Below, in pieces: positions 42,404-54,112 of a DNA stretch of 64,000 nt. The stretch spans positions 22,675-86,674 of the forward strand of contig MU623483.1 in assembly GCA_025201765.1 (NCBI GenBank). Direction: 5' to 3'. The notes beneath the pieces are model-generated. The model was not told where the DNA came from and did no database searches. It was given only the letters and a program-made list of their open reading frames with translations. The stretch comes from Daldinia sp. FL1419. Its lineage: Eukaryota > Ascomycota > Sordariomycetes > Xylariales > Hypoxylaceae. The position numbers and the translations under genes are program-made. Position 1 is the first letter of the stretch; every line of letters begins with the position of its first letter.

Positions 42404-45289
42404 TCAAAACGGACGTCCACTTTGGAGTTCTGCACAGAATTAGCGGCAGCCCGAGCGGGAAGTATGAAGCATGAAGCATGAAGCATGAAGTAACTTTACC
42501 TTGGTATCTCCTGGTCTGGTATTCTAGATCCCCCTTGAACGAAGTCATGTTGCTAATGATTGTTTCGATATCCTCTAGTCTCATCTTCCCAGCCCCCCCA
42601 TCCCGAGCCTGAGCCCGACCCATGGCTGATGCGACAAGGTTTCGCAGTTGGCGACCGTCGAAACCTTTCTTATGAAGATCGGTCTCTCCAAAGTGCCTGA
42701 TCTTCCGGTATTCCTCGACAAGCCCCTTTTCGTTGTACAGGTCCAAGCGCTGGATGAATATCGCGGTCGATTGAGCCTTGTCTAGCTCGGTGTACTTGAT
42801 TGCGATATGGATCCTGGATTGCACGGCTACATCGAACAGGGCAATTTGGTTCGTGGTCAATATGAGTATGCCTTGGATGCGTTAGAGAATTGCGTTTTCC
42901 CCTGGTTTGGAGAGCAGCTACCTGAAAAGTACTCGAGAACGCGAAGGAAGACTAAAAGAGTTGGTTAGATCGGTTACAGGAGGCCAGCATACTGTTATTT
43001 CTTACCTGAAACGAGAGCATTGCGCTCCGTCGTTGGGCCTTGGTGGCCAATGCCTCTGCTCTGTACGAAGACGTCTACTTCGTCTCTGGATTCGCCAGTT
43101 AGGGTAGCCTACAAGATACGAAAGCTCACGTACATCAATAAAATCGCCTTCCACTTGGTAGCAAGGTCGAATATCCTCCTTAGGTTAGACTCGACATCCT
43201 GAGCTTTGGTTCCAACATCCCCTACTCCAATACTAAAGAGCGTTTTCCCTGCTGCAGCGGCTAGGGTCTCAGCTTTAACGAGTGTTAGCTAGAGATTTGC
43301 TACATTGGTATGCCTGTTTCAATCATACCTGTAGAGGTTTTTCCTACTCCGGGATTACCTATTCATCAAAGTTAGCGAGCACAACCGTGCTGATTATAGT
43401 TCAGTAGAGAACTTACCGTATAGTAGAATGACCAGACCCTTCCCTTTATCTTCTACTAGGTCACCGATCTGCCCTTGACCATGAGTAGTGACTAGATCCA
43501 AAAGCAAGTCTTTGATCTCCCTTCCGTTAAGACTCGAGTCGCCTTTCAGGTGGAGACTCGATTTAAAGGTAGAGTCATTGTTCTTGATGGGTTTGATGTA
43601 GTTAATATGCAATTGTGCCCATTATTTCTCTCGGAGGATATATCCCAGTATCCTCGGAGGGCAAAGCATGAACTGCAAGTCGGTCCAATGCTCAGTACCT
43701 AGTGCTTCGTCGAAGTCACGATGGTATATCTCAGCCAAAGCCTCGTTGTTTCTGCACTGCGAGCACGTGCATTCGTCGGATTCGTCGCCTATGACCATAT
43801 CTCCAATACGTCTCTGTTGCGGACCATGTTGATAGTAAGATTCAAAGTCAATCATCACGTCGCTTTTAACCTAGACGGATGTCAGAGAAAAATAGTTGCC
43901 CTCAAACTTGGTAGTGGTTACTAGTACGGTAAGCTCTTTGGGGCCTGTTTCCGTATCGTCGTCGTCGACGTCGATGCCAAATATTATACGTGCGAATACC
44001 GAATATCGATCTATGGCCTAGCATTCATGTTTCGTTAGTAAAGCCAGCTCGTAGTATCTACGGAGACCTTACTCACATTCTTCTCTTTACGGCCTCGAAA
44101 TCCTGATTTATCCGCGATAGCTACTCCATTATACTTGAACCGCCGTTCATCGTCACCCACGGTGCAAAGCTTCCGATATAGTTTCCCACGTTCGATGAGC
44201 GACTGCTTAATACTCTCTACATCTTTGGCCTCAGATAAGGGGTAATACGGAAGAGAGGAGATTGCCTTGGTTCCTCTAAACTTGGGAATGCTGAGGTTGA
44301 TAGGCTTTCGCTGGAAGACTTTCCCGTTCCAGTCATAAGTCCAGCAAGAGATAAGCCACTCCTTATCCACGGGCTCCGGCCATAAATCGTAGATATCTTG
44401 AACGATAAAAATCTGATCATTTTTGAGAAAAGGACGGCCGTAGACGATTGTCCCAGGGGTGAATAGGGTCCAGAGAGTATCGTAAGTGATACTTTTTGAT
44501 TTGGTTAACGACTCCCTATTCTTTAGGTAATCGTCTAGTTGGATATCACCACTAGTCTGCTGAATTAACTTGAGGAGCTGGCCGAGGCCCTTCCTCGCAA
44601 TGCTATCTTCCTCGTTCTCGGGCTCTTTCTCCGCTTCCGCTTCGAGGAGATCCCAGTTCATTATGATGGGCTCGTATGGGGACCTGATCTTCACTGACTG
44701 GCTATAGAAACTATGTGTAGGATGATGCGCGAGAAGCTTTTTGAGTAACTCGTGAAGCCGTTTATTAAGTATCTCCAATTCGCCATAGCTCTTTGGCTCA
44801 TCGGCATTGCCCGAGTCCTTGGAGTCGTAGATAACCAGTCTGAGGATAGTGGCAGCATCCTGGCGGTCAATCTTGTTGGGCTCCGGAGCTTGAGTTTCTT
44901 CAAAATCTTTTCTTTCGCCGGTTTTGGAGTTGGGATCTTTCCGGTTAGTGATTAGTCTCACTCTCCAAGGCTCATCCTTCTTTTCCGATGCCGTATTCTG
45001 AGCCTAATACTAGAGATAAGCCAGCATCCCTTGGCATGCATAGGAAATACATTCATTGAGACTACTGTATTGACGCACCGTATCTTGTTTTACATCGCTA
45101 GCTTCCTCCGAAGGCTGCTTGTCTGCGCTGGTGCATTTTGATTCAAGCTGCGCCAATCGAACAGTCAGGCCCTGGATTTGCTTCGCGAGAGCATCCTGTC
45201 CATATATGTCTTAGTGCATGATATGAATACTTTCATGTTCATAACCTCCTCGTGTCACTCACGTTAGTTGTATCCTTAACTTCAGTCAT
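42404..45289 (-). pseudogene. AAA+ ATPase with DUF7025-like N-terminus, two in-frame stops
   Basis: Ten exons join in phase: 45289-45263, 45195-45079, 45003-44077, 44017-43417, 43358-43329, 43272-43134, 43085-43006, 42951-42922, 42871-42500 and 42429-42404 (783 codons). After a coiled-coil start (IQGLTVRLAQLE) comes the region I associate with fungal DUF7025 (YDTLWTLFTPGTIVYG, WLISCWTYDWNGKVFQRKP). The AAA core follows: GNPGVGKTST Walker A, LLIDEVDVFVQSRG Walker B, LTTNQIALFDVAVQSRIHIAIKY sensor 1/arginine finger, and the lid KKGFDGRQLRNLVASA. Exon 4 contains TAG at 43873-43871 and TAA at 43624-43622. Both sit in otherwise open conserved-looking frame, and each is one C-to-T step from Gln. 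So it is a decayed gene, or its mRNA is recoded. Function of such AAA proteins in fungi is unknown. Confidence 0.8.
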
Positions 45290-45885
45290 CCTAGTGGTTT
45301 TGGGCGATATACATAATATTACACTTGCAAGAAGGTGGTGGAAGTTTTGAACGTTAGCATACTCAGATATTCTAATAATTGTCTAACCAGATGGATAATA
45401 TAATAAACACGACGGGCGATCCAACAAGAAATATCCATGATTGATTATCATTAAGCGCGCGCAACCCTCAAGTCCTTAGCCACTCTCCTGATAGGACTCT
45501 TGCAGAATTACGACGGCCATGTTAAGCTAACACGCTGCTTACGCGGCATGCAATTGGCCAGTTCCCGTCATAAGAACCAGATGCTGCGGTAGGCTCTGGA
45601 GCTGAAGTTGCATTTTCCTTTTTCGGCAGTTCCTTCGCAGGGTTTCTTATTGGATAGTCGCATTGGAGAGGAAGCTATCTATGCCAACTTGGTAGAAAGA
45701 TGGGATGCCTAGAATAGCGTCGTCGTCTCACCGAAACGCGTAATACCTGTGCATGTAACCCGATGATGGATTTCTTTCTAGCGAAACGTACTCGTTGACT
45801 GAATATCTTCCTACTAAATTGTTGCCGAACCCCCCTTAAGTGTTTTAGTGATTAGTCAGCCCCCTTTTACATTCATTAGACAGTA
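45290..45885. other. Divergent promoter, AAA+ gene and STAND-like gene
   Basis: 596 bp between two divergently oriented accessory genes. No obvious element beyond AT-rich stretches. Confidence 0.45.
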
Positions 45886-47760
45886 ATGGATCAACAATTA
45901 CAGCGAAGGGTCGAGTTCCGGATCGATACTGCGCTGGTAAACGAATATGACCTCTCGGCAGATGACAAGAGATATCTTAAAGAAGTTGAAGAAAAACAGG
46001 CCGAGTTCCACCAGAGGTTAGAGAAAGATAAGAGACTTTCATCATATGAGGAGAAAGCTCTAAAATGTACCAACCATAACGAGTTCGCGGAGTTTTGGGG
46101 CACCTATTGCCAACAAGCACACACCAGATTTGGAAATAAGCACGAGATCGGATGGAGAAGCTGGTCCAAAAAGGCCCAGAGCTTTGCGAATCACGTCCTT
46201 GTCTTTATGAACGACATAAAGCCGGCACTAGACGTGGGTAAAGATTTTGGGCAGCCTTGGTCCGGACTCGCAATTGGAACCCTTACTGTTCTTTTTGTGG
46301 TAAGTCGAGAGAACTTTCATCGCCAAAAAGGATATTTCATCTCAACTTCCTCTAACAGTTGCTTATTAGGTCGGCTCAAATAAGCATTTAATGGAAGAGC
46401 AAATATCATCCGCCTTGGAAGGAATAAGAGACCGGCTACCGGGTTTCGAGATGTTGAACCAGTGTTATAATAACGACACTAAGCTTGAAAAGGGGCTAAG
46501 AAGGCGTATACTGCTCGCTCACCTCTCGTTCATTGAGCTGGCTATTGAGATCACGAGATACTATTTTCGTCGTGGTTACAGTTAGTATTAACCCATGTCT
46601 GTTCGATAAATGATATAAATAACTGTTTAATATATAGGGAGATGGATCACTGCTACGTTCCATTCAAAGAAATTCAAGAATCTCTCGGATAGGGCGAATG
46701 ACCGGTTCTCGCTGTTCGTATGCGGTGCGAAGAGTTAGTAAACTTGAATATAAGCCAGATAAAAAAGAAAAACGATGGTCGGTAGATATCTTTCATATCC
46801 TACCTACCATGGATCCGCTAACATGTAGAGCCAAGATTTACTTCGAAGATTGGATTGTAAGAGATATTTCCTAACGAATCACCCCCCCAAAATTCCATAT
46901 AATATGAATACCACTTACCGACTGCCATAAACCCAGTACTTCTGCAGGGTGATGCACATAATTATATTTCCCGGCTCCAGGAGCTCATAAACATCCCTAC
47001 GTGGTCCTTGGCTCTATTTGAATCAGAGGAATTGGGTTCCTATCGCCGCAGCCTTCAAGATGAAGCTTATTACGAGCAAGGGGTATACGAGCAAGTGACC
47101 TATGGGGGCGTTAGGAATCTTGGACCTGGAGACGCCATTTCCCAATGGTCGACAGACGGAAATTCTTCGATGCTTATCCTTACCGGCGTTAGTAACGCTA
47201 ATATAATGCCGATAAAGCGCCATTGTTGGCTATCTCCTTTAGCAATAGGGGTTTCTGATATGGAGCGAGAAGTACAGAATCCACATGCGTTTTTTCTCTT
47301 TCGTTGGCCGAACGGGCGATCTCTCAGTGCAGCAATACCGATTATTGTCGCCCAGCTACTGAGGCGAAGAGGATCGAATCCCCTCGAACCGCATAAGCTA
47401 GCCTTAACATCCCATGCCGAAACATTCGCTCGCTTAAACTCTGATGGCGCTGACGCTGAAGAAGATAGAAATACTGATACAATCGGTCAATTGTTATACA
47501 ATACAATAAAGATATTTAGTCAAGGAGAGACGGTTACGCTGATAATCGATCGCTTAGACACGTGTGAAGAAATGGAGAGGAATGAATTCCTACGTATCTT
47601 GGCTAAGACGTTTAAGGAAGCTAACTGCATCGTAAAGGTTCTCGTGGTAACTCAATGGATGACCGATTGGAGGCCTAATGAGCGAGAGTTGAGGGGAATT
47701 CTGGGAGCAGATGCTACTCTGCATTTGGAGACTAAAGTGCAAGGAGTTTTGTCTTATTAG
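45886..47760 (+). CDS. DUF7708/NACHT-like (STAND) protein with degenerate P-loop, no repeat domain
   Basis: Four exons, 45886-46299, 46370-46580, 46642-46856 and 46948-47760, join in phase to 550 aa. The N-terminal about 200 residues (FAEFWGTYCQQAHTRFG, WRSWSKKAQSF, LSFIELAIEITRYYFRR) match what I know as DUF7708, a helical domain at the start of fungal NACHT/STAND proteins. A region resembling a nucleotide-binding domain follows. The expected Walker A position reads LILTGVSNANIM without the GxxxxGKS/T motif, while the Walker B-like strand VTLIIDRLDTCE is kept. The protein stops after that domain (QGVLSY), without the usual ankyrin, WD or TPR repeats. It may be a truncated NLR-type immune or incompatibility protein, or a non-ATP-binding relative. 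The exon 3 acceptor (GGGAG) was chosen by frame. Confidence 0.7.
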
Positions 47761-47924
47761 GGAAAGTAAGGAGCCTGGTGTTGGAATTTTTGCCCTTCTG
47801 TTCCATGTAATATAAAGTCGAGTATCGATCGGGAGAGTTTGTGATAGGCTTCTTCTAGACACGACGTGTAGAAGGAAAAGAATGTAGCCAGCCTAAAAAG
47901 AAAGGAAGAAAGAAAGAAAGGAGG

Positions 47925-47996
47925 TAGCGGCCGTGGGATTCGAACCCACGAGCGCCCGGAACCCAGCCAAGTACACAACCGCTTCGTCTAGCTGCT
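47925..47996 (-). tRNA. tRNA-like sequence (degenerate)
   Basis: A perfect T-arm (GTGGG, loop TTCGAAT, CCCAC), a 7-bp acceptor pairing with one mismatch and an A-box-like TAGACGAAGCGG. The anticodon stem is CTTGG/CCGGG. The loop CTGGGTT would give anticodon GGG, which eukaryotic Pro tRNAs normally do not use, and position 37 is a pyrimidine. I therefore read it as a tRNA pseudogene or tRNA-derived (SINE-like) fragment rather than a working tRNA. Confidence 0.5.
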
Positions 47997-48045
47997 CAAA
48001 TAAAAGAAATATATATAAAAAAAGATTTAAATGAAAACAGATTGA

Positions 48046-48201
48046 CAAAAAATTCAGTCGAACCAACCCTCCGCCGTTCATGGATGGCCCGTACCGTGAA
48101 AAACTGATGAAAGGGATTTCAGTCGTCGAATGGGAAGCGCGGTTCTCCCAACTGCCCCAACCCGTTTTTCTCCCAGGGACTGGGACGGTCGTCCCCGATT
48201 A
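48046..48201 (-). ncRNA. Repeat copy 1 with Pol III-like boxes
   Basis: About 156 bp nearly identical to 54970-55125. Read on the minus strand it has an A-box-like TGGGGCAGTTGG (48159-48148), a B-box-like GGTTCGACT (48064-48056) and a T6 run (48052-48047) right after. That order suits a Pol III transcript or a SINE. Confidence 0.45.
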
Positions 48202-49032
48202 CTGGTTGCTTCGTTATCGACCTATTTAACCTTTCTGCAAGTCCTAAGTTTTGCCGGTTGCTAGTTACGTACAGCACATAGGTACCTACATGTAGGTACT
48301 GCACAGGTACAAGCATGTATTATGGCTTCCATAAGACTCATCTGCCTCTGCAACGTACCTACCTTTTACTTTGTACCTGTTTCTACTTGAGCTTACAACA
48401 TGGGGGCTAATCCTCTCCCCTATTTTTTTTGAATCGATACATGCACGTAGTGAACGAACCTACGCATCTCATGTCAGGTTTCCAGCCATCCTACTACATC
48501 TAAAACAAAGGAGTTGTTCTATATGTAAGAGCCTCATAGTCCCTTTAGTAGATAGTGTTCCTCGCTTCTTACCTAATCATCGTGATAGGTATAGCCTGTA
48601 CCATGATCTCTAACAGTGAGTTGCCATTACTTTACGAGTAGCTATTCGGGATAGGGTGGCCTAAATACTATATTCTCACGGCATTAAAGTTGTGAGGCAC
48701 TTTATCTGGCTGGTTTGTTTTGATACCATAACATTATGCTCCCTTTTACTTAGGGCAACTCCATAGGCATTTCCCTCATCGTCCTATTAAATTGTAGAAT
48801 TAGGGAAACATAAACGCCGGCGTTTGTATAAGTAAATTAATGAAGGGAACGAAGAACGAACAAGATCGGCCTCTCAGCCCCTATAATACAGTGTCGGCAA
48901 AGCTGTTTAACTATCCACATCAATCAAACAATCTAACCCTGCCACCGAGGTCCTCAACAACCAATATCACCATCACTGGCAGTTTATCCCTGGAACCGAT
49001 TTGATATAAAACTATAATATTCCCGAAAAGTC
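48202..49032. other. Intergenic
   Basis: No gene. AGGTACCTACATGTAGGTAC palindromes at about 48,275-48,310. Confidence 0.45.
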
Positions 49033-50191
49033 CTAGTTGTAATAGCATTGAGGCGCGCCCCTGCCTTCAGCATCGTATATCAGGCTGAGGCCAAGATAAT
49101 AAAGATCTTTCAAGGTCTTTTCTTTGACTGGAAAAACAATGTCTCCATCCTGAACTTCGTTGCGGCGGATTAATTTATTGGAAAGGGGACATATGGTCTC
49201 CTCCGAACCATCAAGGTTGAAATCGCGGGAGAGAATACGACCAGAGCTGCGTTGCACCTTATTAGAACCCACGGGGATGATGTCAAGTACTAGCTCGTTT
49301 TCTACGAAATAGTTTCCGGGAAAGTGGCGAGCGGTTTCCTAGAAATCTAGCCGGCAATTCTCCAGTGGCTGATTCTCCAATTTAGCGAATTCGCGAATTA
49401 GTTTTGTTTTATGGATTCGTAAATAGTCATGAGCCTGGAGGATGACGTAGGCATTTCGGCATGTACCTAGAATGTTATACCTTTTGATGTCGATCACTTC
49501 GATAGGTAGCTTTAACCAATCCGCAACCCATTCCCCCTGAAGTTTATGTGCAAAGTACCATTGTGGTACTGGAAAGGTCGGAGTGCCAGCGTACAAGAGA
49601 GCGAAGTGAAGGCTGTGTCCTTGATGCCAATAAACTTTGATTTTCTTTTTCAAGAACTCTGATAGCCAGGTAGTCTCATCTTCCCCTTCTTTGACCTCAC
49701 GGGGTGTAAATAATTGAAGGGCTGCTGGTATAATTCGAGGGGGTGTGACAGGCTCTTCCTTGATTGCAGTTGCTTCATGATTTTGAAGAGTTGGAAGGTC
49801 ATTAGTTGTCGAGACTGTCTGGAGAGACCTAAGCTTTTCTTGAAGAGTATTCTTGAGTTGCTCTCGATGTGTAATAGAAGCATCTAATCCGGCTATGGAC
49901 TGCTGGAGGGTCACGCGATGCTTCTCTAGCCATATTGCATCACCTGTTTCGTGATACATCCGAGAAAGGTCTTGGCAGTACCTAGTGATACGTTGGGCAT
50001 GTCGGCTAAACATTTCATCGATCATAGATCGCTCATCTTTAATCAGACCAGCGACAAACCCCTGTGGTCCGTCCTATATGGATAGGTTAAATACCACAGC
50101 TCCTTCAAGAATTCGATAAGTCTCTTACCTCATTTCGTACCGGGGGGGAAGTCGGGAAGATGGTGGTTCCTCGTGGATGCCATTGTACCAT
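49033..50191 (-). pseudogene. Hypothetical protein, frame interrupted by one TAG
   Basis: Exon 1 50191-50129 (ATG MVQWHPRGTT) joins in phase across a 55-bp intron to 50073-49033. The frame is open for 368 codons except for one TAG at 49341-49339, between ENCRLDF and ETARHFPGNYF. Both sides look equally coding: upstream a coiled-coil-rich segment and WYFAHKLQGEWVADWLKLP, downstream ENELVLDIIPVGSNKVQRSSG. No intron fits across the stop. I do not recognise the family. The product is either a shorter protein ending at 49339, a decayed gene, or a full-length protein made by recoding. Confidence 0.6.
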
Positions 50192-51660
50192 TTTCCCTTA
50201 GGAGGGTAGAATTTATAAGAGGGATGAAGGGAATTCTTCCGTTGAGTGGAAGAGCCCAAGGTTGACGGGTTTACCTACGAGAGGTAGAAAAATTAGTTAC
50301 CACAACACCGAGAATCCTTGCATGCGGAACATAAGTGGTTACGTCCCCTATACCAATCCACACTAAAAAGTTAGGCCCAAGGAACTTATTGGAAAGTTTG
50401 TTTTCCAAAGTTGCATTTGATGTGAAAATGAATGTTGGAACTATAGATATTTACGTACGTACCTGGTTGCTTTGGCTGCTACCTTTATGTGGTTGAGGGG
50501 GAAGAAAAAAGAAAGAAAAAAGCTAAATAAATATACTGTTATCCTTAACACCTTCCAACAATATTAGTTGGCGGGCGCAAATGTATACGTATATATGTGT
50601 ACCTAATTACGTACGTGTATCTAATGGGTGGAAAGAATCAATTCCCCCCCTTAAGGCTTATACATGTATTTTTATTACTTTGGGAAACATACCCGTACCT
50701 GCCGCTCATATAAACTCTTCATTTCCATTAGTACCTACCTATCTTCGATGCTAATCATATGTAGCTACCTACCTAGGTATCTTTTACATACTGAGGTACG
50801 AAGAAACACAGTGAAGTAACATCCTACAATTAAAACCATGCCATAAGGCATATATCTAGAAAGTGGATAGTCCACATAATAAGTTAGAGCGTCTAATCGA
50901 GATTTACAGCTGATAATTTACTTGTGTACCTAGGTACCTAGATATCTATTTGTTTATTAGAACACTGTTGCCGATTCAACAGACAATGGGGTATGGGAGA
51001 GGAGTCGGTTTGATATAAGATCTCCCCTTGGGTCTTAGTTGAGACTAGGGAATCAGCGTCAAAATAATATGTAGTTGCGCCTATTCCACCCGAAATGATA
51101 ATTAGCCCGAAATATAGACGCAGGTTTATCCTCAAGTACAAAAGGCTGAGCCAAGGAATCTTTCCTTTAGGTACTTGGGGAACGTTACATGCTAAAAAAA
51201 TAGGTACGTACCTAAGAATTATGCATGTTTTTTTGCTGCACATCCGAACGGTCAGATCAGATCAGATAAGATACAGCGCCACATATATCCGTATTTACGT
51301 GCATAATGTGGCTAGAGGAAAGCACGAACCCAATTAAAAATACCTAAATACCTGGGCATCTGGCCTTAAACGTGGTGATGTACCAAAGTATCTTTGCTCG
51401 GGATCAAGGTACCATAGTACCTATCGCCCCCGTTCACCCGATCGGAATACCACGGCTTGTCGATTCTCCCTCCCACCAACCACTGTTCAGCAAACCAAAC
51501 CCAGCCTACTTTCTCAAGCCTACCGGGACCCTATCCACCAAGCTTTTTACAACCTTGCGCCATTTGCAAGTCTTTGCATCACTGATTTCCTTTTCCTTGA
51601 GTACTTCCGACGCATCACTCCTTTTTTAAGTACGATTATACGCCATATTTTTATCGCACG
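50192..51660. other. Intergenic, IDH1 promoter side
   Basis: No gene supported. Palindromes of the AGGTACCT/CCTAGG class at about 50,725-50,785 and 50,925-50,940. A GATCAGATCAGATAAGATA run at about 51,255-51,272 holds overlapping GATA-type sites. Confidence 0.45.
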
Positions 51661-52989
51661 ATGTTGTCGCGAAACTCTGCCAGAGCTGCCCAGGTATATC
51701 TCTCTACAATTTGCCGAGTTCAATGGCTCGAGCTTCCTCCACCTTTCACATGCCTGTTTTTTCCACTAAGACGATAATTCGGCTAACACTCAATCCTCTT
51801 GCAGCGCCTGGCGCAAACTGCCACCCGTCACCAGTCGCGTATCCAAAATGCTTCACGGTCGTTTGCGACGGTTCAATCGGACATTTTCAAGCCTACGAAG
51901 TATGGCGGCAAATATACCGTTACCCTCATTCCCGGTGACGGTATCGGTGCCGAGGTAGCTGAGAGCGTCAAGACTGTTTTCAAGGCCGACAGCGTACCCA
52001 TTGATTGGGAACAAGTTGATGTCTCGGGCGTGGAGAGCGGCTCGCCTGGCAGCCTCGAGGAGATGTTCAGGGAATCCGTTGCTTCCCTTAAGAGGAACAA
52101 GCTAGCGTTGAAGGGTATCCTCCACACTCCTATCAGCAGATCAGGACACCAAAGTTTCAACGTCGCTCTGCGACAAGAACTCGACATCTACGCCTCTATC
52201 TCGCTCATCAAGAACATCCCTGGCTACAACACCCGTCACAAGGACGTCGATCTATGCATCATCCGAGAAAACACCGAGGGTGAATACAGTGGCTTGGAGC
52301 ACCAGAGCGTACCCGGCGTCGTCGAGTCCCTCAAGATCATCACCCGAGCCAAGTCGGAGCGAATTGCCAAGTTTGCTTTCTCCTTCGCTTTGGCTAACAA
52401 CCGCAAGAAGGTTACCTGTATCCACAAGGCCAACATCATGAAGTTGGCTGACGGTCTATTCCGAAGTACTTTTCAGAAGACTGCTGCCGAATATCCTACC
52501 CTCGAGACCAACGACATGATTGTTGACAACGCCAGTATGCAATGTGTGTCGCGACCTCAACAATTCGATGTCATGGTTATGCCCAACTTGTACGGTGGTA
52601 TCCTATCCAATATCGGCGCTGCCCTTGTTGGTGGCCCCGGTATCGTCCCCGGCTGCAACATGGGTCGTGACGTTGCTGTTTTCGAGCCTGGTTGCCGACA
52701 CGTCGGTCTCGATATCAAGGGCAAGGACCAAGCCAACCCTACTGCTCTTCTCCTATCCGCCTCCATGCTGCTCCGCCACCTTGGTCTCGACGACCACGCC
52801 AACCGCATCTCCAAGGCCGTCTACGGTGTGATTGCCGAAGGGTAAGTCATCTCATTGTATACTAAACGGGTTACAAGTAATATTAATACTAACCGGTTCC
52901 ACAGCAAGTACCGCACCCGCGACATGGGTGGTGATGCCACCACTCACGAATTCACCCGTGCCATCCTGGACAAGATGGACACCTTGTAA
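51661..52989 (+). CDS. IDH1: Isocitrate dehydrogenase [NAD], subunit 1, mitochondrial
   Basis: The regulatory subunit of the TCA-cycle NAD-IDH. Exons 51661-51693, 51805-52841 and 52905-52989 join in phase to 384 aa. Mitochondrial presequence MLSRNSARAAQRLAQTA, then YTVTLIPGDGIGAEVAESV. ENTEGEYSGLEHQ and VTCIHKANIMKLADGLF follow, then DNASMQCVSRPQQFDVMVMP and NLYGGILSNIGAALVGGPGI. The end is THEFTRAILDKMDTL. The loss of the catalytic-type Arg/Lys pattern of subunit 2 and the HTPISRSGHQSFNVALRQ stretch point to subunit 1. Confidence 0.96.
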
Positions 52990-54079
52990 ACCATTCAGCC
53001 TATTTCTAACTTACCACCTTTATACCTAACCCACCCAAAAACTACGGCCTACTTCATACATGTTGCCCTGATAGATACCTAGAGGATAGGAGGAATGATA
53101 GCATGTCTAACATGGAGTCACGGAAGGCGACGTTGGAGAGTCCTAAAATATGTACTGTACATAGATTAGGATCTGTATGCTTTACATTAAATAAATTTTC
53201 CTGTTTAAAATTGCATTGGTATTGTAAATATTGCCTGCAGCCCTGTCAATCATACATAAACTTTCCATCTATTTATTATAGTTTGGTGACGGCGTACGTT
53301 CCAATAGGATCGAGTAAAGCAACACTTACGAGAAACGGCGGAAGCCGGTTGGATTACATCGTCTTACTAGGTATCCCTATAAAACCTCATCATCATGTAT
53401 CTTATTCAGCTCCCTCGGAAATTTAGACTAGTTAGTTGCCCTCGGGGAAATCGAACCTATCATTTCATGATATTTCTGGGCCCGTTACTAATCTTTCTGC
53501 ATTTACATTTTCGGCTATTGATGGAACCACGCTTATTACCGGACCCAGTATGTGTGTTACCTACCGGTGTGGCTTCTTCTCCCAGCTGTGGCTGGTGCTG
53601 AGCCTCCTTCATGGGCTTCGACATTGGGCAAACATCACGTGAACTTGTCAACGTCTTGTAAGTCACGGCAAGAGTCGGATCGAAAAACCAATAAAATTGT
53701 GGGAAAACATCGAAAGTCATGTTGCAAGAGCTTAACTCCTCGCTACGAAGGTTAACGCGTGATATAAGGCCTCGCTTCTTCGCAAATGCGATCGATCAAC
53801 CCCCTATATAGAAAGACCCCCGAAATACAAAATATCCAAGCTCATCTAGCAAATATACTGGTGTCTCCTAGTAGATACAGGTGTTGAAAGTTGACGACAG
53901 AGATTCTTTCTCCATGTAAGCAAAAAAAAAAACCCTTTTGTGGTGAGTAATGGAGTTTTAATGTCGACTACACCGAGAAATTCCCTCTATTTCCTGTCAG
54001 AAGGTAGGTATCCTTGAGGAGAATCAATCGTAGAATGAGTGTTGAAAAGCAGCAGCTCCTCTGCTGTAAAGTAGCCGTA

Positions 54080-54112
54080 TGCATGTATGTGTGTATGTAT
54101 GTATGTATGCAT
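54080..54112. repeat. ATGT microsatellite
   Basis: Imperfect (GTAT)n run of about 33 bp. Confidence 0.8.

Noticed and set aside
43860..43880. Short intron between GTC and AAAAG in the AAA+ gene removing the TAG
   Set aside because: It would be about 14 bp, below any fungal intron minimum.
49033..49341. Intron removing the TAG at 49339
   Set aside because: No GT donor with usable phase just upstream. Both flanks are in one frame, so a substitution is simpler.
53103..53755. Several 60-107-codon frames downstream of IDH1
   Set aside because: Overlapping frames on both strands with no coding character. Likely 3' UTR and spacer.
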